The notes under the pieces are model-generated. The model was not told the DNA's origin. It ran no database searches and worked only from the letters and a program-made list of their open reading frames with translations. From positions 1 to 64,000 of the forward strand of contig JACRDG010000006.1 in the NCBI GenBank assembly GCA_016218715.1: 64,000 bases of DNA. The letters run 5' to 3'. A program made the translations under genes and the position numbers. Origin of the DNA: Desulfomonile tiedjei. Its GTDB lineage: Bacteria; Desulfobacterota; Desulfomonilia; Desulfomonilales; Desulfomonilaceae. Position 1 is the first letter of the stretch; each line of letters starts with the position of its first letter. Shown one piece after another: positions 53,609-61,023 of the stretch.

Positions 53609-54759
53609 TGAGGTTGATGAAGACCCCTCGTTCGCTCGACCTTCTGCTGACAAGCCGCTGCAACTTGCGCTGCATGTATTGCAGCCATTTCTCCAGTGGA
53701 GGTGAGGTCGATCACGATCTGCCCACTGACCAGTGGCTTGGTTTTTTCGAGGAGTTGACCCGCTGTGCGGTGATGGACGTCTGTCTTCAGGGTGGAGAAC
53801 CTTTCATCCGGTCAGACCTGAGGGAACTTGTACAGGGCATTGTTCGGAACCGCATGCGATTTTCCATTCTGAGCAACGGTACGCTCATCACCGACGAAAT
53901 GGCCGAATTCCTTGCTTCTACGGGCCGGTGCAACAGTGTGCAGGTCTCTATTGATGGGTCCACCCCCTTTGCCCACGATGCATTCAGAGGAGAAGGGAAT
54001 TTCCGCCGGGCGGTGGACGGTCTGAAGCGATTGATAAAACACGGGATCTCGGCCACAGTTCGCGTAACGATCCATCGCAAGAATGTTCGGGAACTCGAGG
54101 CGATTGCGAGGCTGCTCCTGGAGGATATCGGACTCCCATCGTTTTCGACGAATGCGGCCTCTCATTTAGGTCTGTGCCGGAAGAACGCGGAACAGGTGCA
54201 GTTGACGGCCGAAGAACGCTCGCTTGCCATGGAAACCCTTGGGAGGCTGGCCAGAACCTACAGCGGGAGGATAAGCGCTACGGCCGGCCCGCTCGCGGAA
54301 GCTCGGCACTGGTCCCAGATCGAAGAGGCCCGTCGCTGCGGGCTCGAAAGCTTGCCGGGTGGCGGTTATCTCACCGGATGCGGCGGTCCGACGAACAAAC
54401 TGGCCATCCGCGCGGACGGTGTCATGCTCCCGTGCTCGCAGATACCGGATCTGGAATTGGGCCGCATCAACAAAGACGATCTACGGCAGGTCTGGACGGA
54501 GCATCCGATCCTCAACCGGTTCAGGGAACGTGTGAGTATTCCCCTGAAGGAGTTCGCATTTTGCCGAGGCTGCCCGTACGTGAACTACTGCACCGGCAAC
54601 TGCCCTGCCCTCTCGTACACATTGGTGCAGGATGCCTGGCATCCAAGTCCGGACGCGTGTTACCGGAGATTCCTGGAAGCCGGTGGCAGGCTCCCCCGTT
54701 CGGACGGCAATCCCGCTTCTTGGGCTTCCGAAGAAGCAACCCAGCAAGCGGAATGCTGA
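53608..54759 (+). CDS. Radical SAM/SPASM peptide maturase 1
   Basis: The 383-residue enzyme has the radical SAM cluster motif at C18, C22 and C25 (SRCNLRCMYC), the GGEPF motif (CLQGGEPFIRSDL) and VQVSIDGST. The C-terminal SPASM region carries auxiliary-cluster cysteines: TGCGG, VMLPCSQI, FCRGCPYVNYCTGNCPA and a final Cys-Tyr-Arg-Arg. PqqE-like enzymes of this type make thioether or carbon-carbon links in RiPP precursors. It is translationally coupled to the pqqD-like gene. Its sequence differs clearly from the second radical SAM protein, so each may install a different bond or act in sequence. Confidence 0.93.
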   Translation: MRLMKTPRSLDLLLTSRCNLRCMYCSHFSSGGEVDHDLPTDQWLGFFEELTRCAVMDVCLQGGEPFIRSDLRELVQGIVRNRMRFSILSNGTLITDEMAEFLASTGRCNSVQVSIDGSTPFAHDAFRGEGNFRRAVDGLKRLIKHGISATVRVTIHRKNVRELEAIARLLLEDIGLPSFSTNAASHLGLCRKNAEQVQLTAEERSLAMETLGRLARTYSGRISATAGPLAEARHWSQIEEARRCGLESLPGGGYLTGCGGPTNKLAIRADGVMLPCSQIPDLELGRINKDDLRQVWTEHPILNRFRERVSIPLKEFAFCRGCPYVNYCTGNCPALSYTLVQDAWHPSPDACYRRFLEAGGRLPRSDGNPASWASEEATQQAEC

Positions 54760-54846
54760 GCGGAAACGCTTGAAAAGAGATCTTTACACGAACATCGAAA
54801 AAGCGAACAGAGTGCGGTCCCTATCCAGCGCCCGCTGCGGACAAGA

Positions 54847-55998
54847 ATGATGACGGAAACGGAAATGAACCCGCGGAGCCAATTCCCTCTGCATCAGCTC
54901 TACTTTTACCTGACCTCCGGCTGCAACCTGAGGTGCAGACACTGCTGGATAGCACCGACCTTCGAGGAAACAGAGCATTCCACTCGATCGCTCGACCCGG
55001 ATTTGTTTCGGTCCGTCATCGCCCAGGCCAAGCCGCTGGGGCTTAGCGCGGTCAAGCTCACCGGCGGGGAACCGCTCTTACATCCGGACATCGAAGGTAT
55101 TCTGGACCATATTCGGCAGGAAGAACTCAGTCTCACGGTGGAGACCAACGGGACGCGATGCACTCCCGAGGTGGCCGCCAAGTTACACGCGTGCAACACT
55201 CCGTTCGTGTCGGTGAGCCTCGACGGCTCGGACGCAGAGACTCACGAGTGGATTCGCGGGGTCCCCGGCTGCTTCGATTCGGCGCTGGAAGGGGTGAAGA
55301 ATCTTGTAGCCGCGGGATTTCATCCTCAAATCATCATGACGGTCATGCGCCGAAACCACCACCAGATGGAGTCTCTGGTGAGGCTGGCCGAATCCGTCGG
55401 GGCCGGCTCGGTGAAATTCAACCTGGTCCAGCCCACGTCACGAGGAGAGCGGATGCACGAGCGGGGAGAGACCCTCGATGTGTCCCAACTCGTGGCGCTG
55501 GGAAGATGGGTGGAACGAGAGCTTGCGCCTCAGGCCCGGGTGAAGATCTTCTACAGTCATCCGCCCGCGTTTCGTCCCCTGGGGCGGATGTACGGCGACA
55601 ACGGAGACGGCGCGGGAATTTGCGGCATCTTCGGCATCCTGGGTGTTTTGGGGGACGGTAGTTATGCGCTCTGCGGGATAGGAGAGAGCGTCCGGGAACT
55701 TATCTTCGGGCACGCGGAATCGGATCGACTCGAGGAAGTGTGGAACCACCACCCGATCTTGACCGAAATCCGGGAAGGGCTACCAGCCAAATTGGAAGGT
55801 ATCTGCTCGCGGTGTCTCATGCGGTCTCAGTGTCTTGGGAATTGCATTGCCCAGAACTACTACCGGTCGAAGCACCTCTGGGCGCCGTTCTGGTACTGCG
55901 AAGAGGCCGAAAAATCGGGATTGTTCCCGGAAACGCGGGCTGCGCTCGAAAAGACCAGCGGGGGCCGAGAATTGAGCGTCTGCGAGCTGAGTGGATGA
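54847..55998 (+). CDS. Radical SAM/SPASM peptide maturase 2
   Basis: The second 383-residue radical SAM protein has C26, C30 and C33 in SGCNLRCRHCWIAP, LTGGEPLLHPDIEGIL, VSVSLDGSDAETH and IIMTVMRRNHHQME. Its SPASM part shows ICGIFGILG, YALCGIG and ICSRCLMRSQCLGNCIAQNY. The start is at 54847 or a few codons later (ATG at 54850 also in frame). It lies 87 bp after the first radical SAM gene and 157 bp before the candidate precursor. The pair of PqqE-like enzymes with a PqqD is the defining set of the SynChlorMet cassette as I remember it (ScmE and ScmF); which is which I cannot tell. Confidence 0.93.
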   Translation: MMTETEMNPRSQFPLHQLYFYLTSGCNLRCRHCWIAPTFEETEHSTRSLDPDLFRSVIAQAKPLGLSAVKLTGGEPLLHPDIEGILDHIRQEELSLTVETNGTRCTPEVAAKLHACNTPFVSVSLDGSDAETHEWIRGVPGCFDSALEGVKNLVAAGFHPQIIMTVMRRNHHQMESLVRLAESVGAGSVKFNLVQPTSRGERMHERGETLDVSQLVALGRWVERELAPQARVKIFYSHPPAFRPLGRMYGDNGDGAGICGIFGILGVLGDGSYALCGIGESVRELIFGHAESDRLEEVWNHHPILTEIREGLPAKLEGICSRCLMRSQCLGNCIAQNYYRSKHLWAPFWYCEEAEKSGLFPETRAALEKTSGGRELSVCELSG

Positions 55999-56155
55999 AT
56001 GCCCACCCCAAACCCTGTTGCTTCTTCGGAAGGTCTTCGTGCGCCGGTCCGAGGGCGCGAAGCCACCGGCCGAGGAGGCTGCCCGCGACGAATGCGAACC
56101 ACGATAGAATCTGTTCTTGCCGTCTGGCATGGCTTGGACGTGACGAGGGGGTAAA

Positions 56156-56455
56156 ATGACTTACGAAAGACCGAAGCTCATAACGCTGACCGGAGGCGCC
56201 TGGAAAACGGCGGGACAGTGCGCGTCAGGAGGAAGCAACCCCGACCCCGCAGGGTGTGTGACCGGCATCGGCGCGAGGCAAGGACCCTGCAGCACCGGAG
56301 CGGTCCCGAGCGCGAGTGCGACTTGCGGCTACGGCCCCGGCGCGGCTGGCTGCAATACAGGTGACTCGGCCACCTCACCCGGATGCACGAACGGTTTTTC
56401 CGCGACGGGCGGCGGCGCGAACTCCTGCAACGGCGGATTGAGCCCGACGCCGTAG
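56156..56455 (+). CDS. Candidate RiPP precursor peptide with seven Cys-x-x-Gly units
   Basis: The 99-residue peptide starts with a short charged segment (MTYERPKLITLTGG, residues 1-14) and a linker AWKTAGQ. The rest is almost only Gly, Ala, Ser, Thr, Pro, Asn and Cys. Cysteines lie at 22, 34, 45, 57, 66, 77 and 91, each followed by two residues and Gly: CASG, CVTG, CSTG, CGYG, CNTG, CTNG, CNGG. The spacing is 9-14 residues. GAGGGGG precedes the ATG at five bases. It lies directly after two radical SAM/SPASM genes and a PqqD-like gene and before HprK-like and peptidase genes, so a modified-peptide precursor is the best reading. A Gly-Gly at 13-14 could mark leader cleavage. Its function is inferred. 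Confidence 0.85.
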   Translation: MTYERPKLITLTGGAWKTAGQCASGGSNPDPAGCVTGIGARQGPCSTGAVPSASATCGYGPGAAGCNTGDSATSPGCTNGFSATGGGANSCNGGLSPTP

Positions 56456-56664
56456 CTCCGCAAGAATTGTTTCTGTCGTCCGCGCGTGGTGTACGGCATG
56501 GAGAGCCCCACGACGGCAAGAGTCTTTCTTCCCGACCACGCAGGAACGGCAAAGAATCACTGTGCCCGACACCACTCTCGCGAGGAACCGTGGTGCTCAT
56601 ATTTCGTCCCCCGGGAACGCAGGTACGCTCGCGATCGGAGTTTTCCCAAATTTGAGAGAAGAGC
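56456..56664. other. Gap between the precursor and the HprK-like gene
   Basis: No supported gene. Short frames crossing this gap lack ribosome binding sites and are arginine-rich shadows. There is no T-tract terminator, so read-through into the downstream genes is possible. Confidence 0.4.
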
Positions 56665-57576
56665 ATGCCCGATGCCGCAGCCAGGTCCTATTCTTTGACG
56701 CTGGCAAACAGCCAGTCATGGCAGCTTGTGCCCGCCGCATCTGCCGAAAACCTCGTGCGGGACTTTGCGGCAGTCATGAGGCTCGCACCATCGGACCCCT
56801 CCGACCGATGCAAAGTCATATTCACGTGCCAGGTACCACAGCAAGACGGGGACTCGTTGTGGCGAGCCTCTGACGACGTTGCCGAAGTCTGCGAAGCCGT
56901 CCCTCGTCCCGGTTGGCGGAAAGAGGATTTCGGGCGATTCTGGATCTTGTCGCATCCCGACGTTCATGATGTGGTCTGCTACATTGACCGCCGAATTTCC
57001 GGCAATACGATCATGCCGGACATGGGGAAGGCCCTGATTCCGGTGTTTATCCGTGCACAGCAGGCCGGCGGCATCGTAGCTCATGCAGCGCTTATAGCCG
57101 TCGAAGGGAACGGCGTCCTGCTCGTTGGACCGAGCGGAATGGGGAAGTCGACGTGCGCACGGCGCTTGGGCGCTCCCTGGCGGGCACTCTGCGACGACGA
57201 GGTCCTTGTAGTCCCGGTGGCGGAAGGACCCTACCACGGCCATCCGTTGCCGACCTGGAGCGAACTCTTCGCCCCAGAGATACGCAGGACCTGGGATGTG
57301 GAAGAACATGTTCCCCTCAGGGCAGTATGTTTTCTGGAACGCTCGACGGAGAACAAGCTCGAACCCATAGGACCTGGGCAAGCGGCGATCCTCATCAATA
57401 AATCGCTCCAGACGATGAGCACACCATACGGCTATGCCTCAAGGAAAGAGGAACACCAGGCCGGCAGGCGTGCCGTGTTCGCGAACGCCTGCCGGCTCGT
57501 GGAGTCGGTCCCGTCTTTCATGCTCCGAGCCGGTCTCACGACCCGATTTTGGGAGATGATTGAAGAGGTCCTGTGA
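56665..57576 (+). CDS. HPr-kinase-like protein of the peptide cassette (ScmC-like)
   Basis: The 303-residue protein has a Walker A motif VGPSGMGKSTCARRLG at about residues 153-168 and an acidic pair in RALCDDEVLVV, the layout of HPr-kinase-related proteins that accompany PqqD genes in peptide and polysaccharide clusters. The N-terminal 130 residues are unlike HprK and resemble no domain I know. It lacks the second HprK signature. In lasso-type clusters such kinases modify the peptide, for example by phosphorylating a C-terminal residue, but for SynChlorMet the role is unknown. It overlaps the next gene as TGATG. Confidence 0.78.
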   Translation: MPDAAARSYSLTLANSQSWQLVPAASAENLVRDFAAVMRLAPSDPSDRCKVIFTCQVPQQDGDSLWRASDDVAEVCEAVPRPGWRKEDFGRFWILSHPDVHDVVCYIDRRISGNTIMPDMGKALIPVFIRAQQAGGIVAHAALIAVEGNGVLLVGPSGMGKSTCARRLGAPWRALCDDEVLVVPVAEGPYHGHPLPTWSELFAPEIRRTWDVEEHVPLRAVCFLERSTENKLEPIGPGQAAILINKSLQTMSTPYGYASRKEEHQAGRRAVFANACRLVESVPSFMLRAGLTTRFWEMIEEVL

Positions 57577-58283
57577 TGATCCCTCTCGAAAGGTCTCAGG
57601 ATAAGTCCCTACAACTCCGGCAGCCGTCGGACCGGGGTCCCTCGACCGCTGCAGGGATCACGAAATTCGATCGAGGGGAAATGATCTTCTACACCGGACC
57701 GAGCATGAATCCGACGCTCAGGGCGAAAGACCTCCTTCGGGTAACCTCTTACGAAGGGGTGCGGATTCGTCTTGGCGACGTGATCGTCTTCACCTCTCCT
57801 CAAGACGGACGAAATGTTACGCATAGGGTCGTGTGGGTCGATGCGCGAGGCCTCCTTGGAACCCGTGGCGATAACAACTCGGCCGGCGATCCCTGGACTC
57901 TGACCCGTGACCAGGTGCAAGGCAAGGTGACTCATGCACAAAATGGGGAACGACTCCGACCGGTGCGGGGAGGTACGCCAGGCCTTGTCATCCACCTATT
58001 GCTCAGAGGCCGGCGACTATTGCTGAGCCCCTTGTGGTCGTTCGCCCGAGCAGCCTATTATTGGCTCGCCAGGACCGGCGTCGTGAGGAGATTGTGCCGC
58101 GATCGAATGAACTTCAGAGTTGTTTCATTCCGACGTCCTGATGGCAAGGATGAACTCCATCTCCTGCTCGGGGCCCGCCTTGTCGGCCGGCTCCGGCCCG
58201 GCCAGTCGGAATGGTATATCGCGCCGCCCTTTCGCCTGGTGGTGGACGAAACGTCGCTCCCGCGAACAGGTTCGCCCCAATGA
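57576..58283 (+). CDS. Signal-peptidase-like (S26) protease, Ser/His type
   Basis: The 235-residue protein has the S26 catalytic serine in TGPSMNPTLRAKD at about residue 43, RLGDVIVFTSP, and NVTHRVVWVD where bacterial signal peptidase I would have Lys. GTRGDNNSAGDPW is box E. A histidine in place of lysine points to the Ser/His (S26B) form known from ER and archaeal signal peptidases. A hydrophobic stretch at about 145-172 could anchor it. Translationally coupled to the HprK-like gene, it is a candidate leader peptidase for the Cys-rich precursor. That role is inferred. An in-frame GTG at 57573 adds one residue. Confidence 0.83.
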   Translation: MIPLERSQDKSLQLRQPSDRGPSTAAGITKFDRGEMIFYTGPSMNPTLRAKDLLRVTSYEGVRIRLGDVIVFTSPQDGRNVTHRVVWVDARGLLGTRGDNNSAGDPWTLTRDQVQGKVTHAQNGERLRPVRGGTPGLVIHLLLRGRRLLLSPLWSFARAAYYWLARTGVVRRLCRDRMNFRVVSFRRPDGKDELHLLLGARLVGRLRPGQSEWYIAPPFRLVVDETSLPRTGSPQ

Positions 58284-58295
58284 CCTCTCCCACCG

Positions 58296-60494
58296 TCATG
58301 ACTCCCGGCGGTACTGAGGGGTGTACGCTCCGCGATAATAAGCTCGGGAGTACTTGTACCCGTACCAGCGACCAGGCGAACGGACCTTGTTGAGAACAAC
58401 GCCGAGGAGACGAGGTTTTCGGGAAGATCCGGTCAGTCTGAGAGATTCCTCGAATTCCCGTCGGTCTATCCGCCCGTCCTGAACTACCAGGACCGTTCCG
58501 TCAGTAAGGTCGCTCAGAAGCAGGGCATCAGGGAGACCGAGCAGTGGCGGCGCGTCGACCACCACATAATCAAAGGCACCCTTCAATTCGTAGAGCAACT
58601 CACGTGTGCGGCTGGACCCGAGGATCGCCACCGGGTCGTTCGGGAGGGGTCCGGACATCATAATGAAGAGTCGCGGCAGGTGGCTGGGGTGAACCATTCG
58701 CCTCCAGTCTCGGTTGCCTTCGGAGACAAGAGTCGCCAACCCAGCCCCAACATGTTCCTGTCCGAATAGCTTGTGGATTCTGGGTCTGCGCAGGTCCGCG
58801 TCCAGAAGGAGAACCCTCTTGGTCGGATCGAGGGACAGTACCGCGGCGAGAGAGACCGCGATGAGGGTCTTCCCCTCACCCGGGATTGAACTCGAGATCA
58901 CGATACTCCTGATGGGGCGCCCGTAGTCGGACAGGAGAATCGAAGACTCGACGTTCCTCACCGCTTCGTAGATAGGGGAACGAGGGTCGTGATGCGCAAG
59001 AAACTCGTAACGGCTCGCCGCCCCTCCCGGCGGGTTCCAGCCATGGGTTTGGTCCAAGTCGGGTATGCTGCCGAGGATGCGGCACCGGAATTGCCGCTGG
59101 ATGTCCCGTGCCCCTCTCAGGCTCGGATCGATTCCGTCCAGAAGGAGGGCCAGCAGAATTGCAGCGATAGTGCTCGCGCCGAATCCTATAGTTATTTGTC
59201 GCAGGTACCGGGGAGGGACAACGTCCGTGGTAGGCGCATGGGTTACCGTGAAGTCGTTGGACTCACTTTCGGCCCTCTGGGTAGCCTTTTTGTACTCACT
59301 GAGAAGCAGGTCGTACAACAATTCATCGCTCTGCAGTTCCATCGTAAGGAATCGATGCTGGGGTCCCAGTGCCCTCACCCGCGTCAGGTCATCTTCCGCC
59401 TTCTCGATCTCTTCCTTGAGACGGGCCTCCTCCTGGTGCCGGAGGTTCTCGGCCGATGAGGCAGCGTCTTGTTCATGTTCGGAGATAGTGTTTCGGAGGA
59501 AGTCCATCTTCTTACGGAGCGCGGCCATTTTCACAGAATCCGCATCGTAGGTCTGTCCCAGTTGGCCGTATCGGGCTTCCAGAGCAACGAGTCGTTGCTT
59601 CAAGGCCCCGATGGTCCTGCCGTCCCGGGGCTGATCCTGACCGGACGCGAAGGCCGATTCTGCCGCGTCGGTACCGGTCGGCCCGACAAGCGAACTGCGT
59701 AGTCGTTGGAGCCATCGTTCCGTCGAATCTTCCGGGAGTCCTTCTCCTCGTTCTCCGGAAAGGTACCCTTCCTGTTCGGCCAACTCAAGGACTGAAGCCT
59801 TGGATTTGCTGAGGTTTTTCTCTGCTTCTACGAGTTCCACATGGAGCCAGGCCTTGGCTTTAAGCGCGTCGGCACGTTTCTTTTCTTGGTAGTATTCCCC
59901 AACAACATTGAGATACCCTTCCAAACTCCAGGCCGCGAGGTGAGGATCCGTTGACATAGTGCTCAAGACTATTTCCGGGCGGTCCTTCAGGGCAACGCAG
60001 AACGCGGGAGGTATAGCGATCGGTAGGCTGAGCTTCTCCGGGATTCGTTCTTCTACGGGAGATGTTCGTCCCACGGCCGCATCGGTTCCGTGAGCTGCGC
60101 GCTCCCGGACGTAGTCCTCGACCGCTCCGCGGACACGTATGGAATTCAGAATTTCCTTCAGGGTGTTGGTACGAAAAAAAATGTAGGACTTGTAGTACTT
60201 ATACCCAGATTCGGTCCGAGAATCGGGTCCGTAGATGTGTCTTTCGGCCGGGTCCAGCAGCGTGACGGTTGCGATCGAGAAATACTTCGGTGGGCGTCGA
60301 GAGACCAGATAAACCGTTGCGCACAGGCCTATGGCAATGACCGCGAGCACCAGCCATTTTCGTCTCAAAATGCTTTCAACGCGATCGCGGACAGTCTTGT
60401 CGTAGTCCGGCTCGAAGCCGTCGAAATAGCCGTCCGGCGGATTGTCCGATTGTGCGGATGGCCTTGGCCTCTGATTGTCGTGAAACGTTGCCAT
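58296..60494 (-). CDS. Wzz-type polysaccharide co-polymerase with BY-kinase domain
   Basis: The 732-residue protein has an N-terminal membrane helix (LVLAVIAIGLCATVYLV), a Wzz chain-length region, long coiled coils, a second helix at about 450-470 and a C-terminal bacterial tyrosine kinase: Walker A' SSSIPGEGKTLIAVSLAAVL, VLLLDADLRRPRIHKLFG and VVVDAPPLLGLPDAL. The tail WYGYKYSRAYYRGAYTPQY is tyrosine-rich, the usual autophosphorylation cluster. It controls export or chain length of an exopolysaccharide. ATG 60494 is preferred; TTG 60533 would add 13 residues. It converges with the peptidase gene, leaving 12 bp. Confidence 0.92.
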   Translation of the reverse strand: MATFHDNQRPRPSAQSDNPPDGYFDGFEPDYDKTVRDRVESILRRKWLVLAVIAIGLCATVYLVSRRPPKYFSIATVTLLDPAERHIYGPDSRTESGYKYYKSYIFFRTNTLKEILNSIRVRGAVEDYVRERAAHGTDAAVGRTSPVEERIPEKLSLPIAIPPAFCVALKDRPEIVLSTMSTDPHLAAWSLEGYLNVVGEYYQEKKRADALKAKAWLHVELVEAEKNLSKSKASVLELAEQEGYLSGERGEGLPEDSTERWLQRLRSSLVGPTGTDAAESAFASGQDQPRDGRTIGALKQRLVALEARYGQLGQTYDADSVKMAALRKKMDFLRNTISEHEQDAASSAENLRHQEEARLKEEIEKAEDDLTRVRALGPQHRFLTMELQSDELLYDLLLSEYKKATQRAESESNDFTVTHAPTTDVVPPRYLRQITIGFGASTIAAILLALLLDGIDPSLRGARDIQRQFRCRILGSIPDLDQTHGWNPPGGAASRYEFLAHHDPRSPIYEAVRNVESSILLSDYGRPIRSIVISSSIPGEGKTLIAVSLAAVLSLDPTKRVLLLDADLRRPRIHKLFGQEHVGAGLATLVSEGNRDWRRMVHPSHLPRLFIMMSGPLPNDPVAILGSSRTRELLYELKGAFDYVVVDAPPLLGLPDALLLSDLTDGTVLVVQDGRIDRREFEESLRLTGSSRKPRLLGVVLNKVRSPGRWYGYKYSRAYYRGAYTPQYRRES

Positions 60495-61023
60495 GCTTCC
60501 AAATAGCTCGTCGGGTTGTAGGCGCTCCCGCAAGAGCGTCAGGCGGAGCGGCCGACGACTCTACGTCGCGGCAGCTGTGCCAATGCCCAAGAGTACCGAT
60601 AGCATACTCAGCTGGTACTGGCAAATCGAGGCGAGGATTCTGGAGCGCGGATCAGTGAAACTCGCGGCGCTGTGTCGCTGCGGAACGGGCAACCGTTGAG
60701 TCATCCGGGGCAACAACTCAACGCTGTTTACTCAACGACAATTCCGTGATCGCACATAATCGCTACACCGAGGACTCTGGTCCGGACGTCGTCCCGACTG
60801 AGGTCGGGAACCAGTCTTTCCTGCATGGATTCCAACCTCCACGGGAATTACGGAACGGGAACTGCTCTCTTTGGTGGTCCAGATCGAGCACTCGCGCGCC
60901 CGAGCGCACGTGAATGGATACCGGAAGGCATTTTGCGTGGCTTTGGAAAAGAAGGAGTGATATCATAGGCCTTCTTGATGCCGACCAAGAACCTACTGTT
61001 GCCTTGCATTGGGGACACCAAGC
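60495..61023. other. Intergenic region with extragenic repeat hairpin
   Basis: No gene is supported. A perfect 7-4-7 hairpin TCCCGAC-TGAG-GTCGGGA lies at 60792-60809, within DNA that translates on the minus strand to RKDWFPTSVGTTSG, a string typical of dispersed extragenic repeats rather than of proteins. Confidence 0.45.

Noticed and set aside
53312-55998. Assignment to the GeoRSP system (PqqD plus two SPASM proteins of Geobacter)
   Set aside because: As I recall, one GeoRSP SPASM protein lacks the radical SAM motif; here both keep CxxxCxxC and a Cys-rich peptide follows. SynChlorMet fits better, though a model search should decide.
56456-56664. A second precursor peptide in the gap after the Cys-rich peptide
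   Set aside because: The small frames are Arg-rich, start without ribosome binding sites and overlap other frames; nothing resembles the CxxG pattern.
60763-60966. Minus-strand frame with RKDWFPTSVGTTSG
   Set aside because: Same reason: a repeat-derived string with a hairpin at 60792-60809, no gene support.
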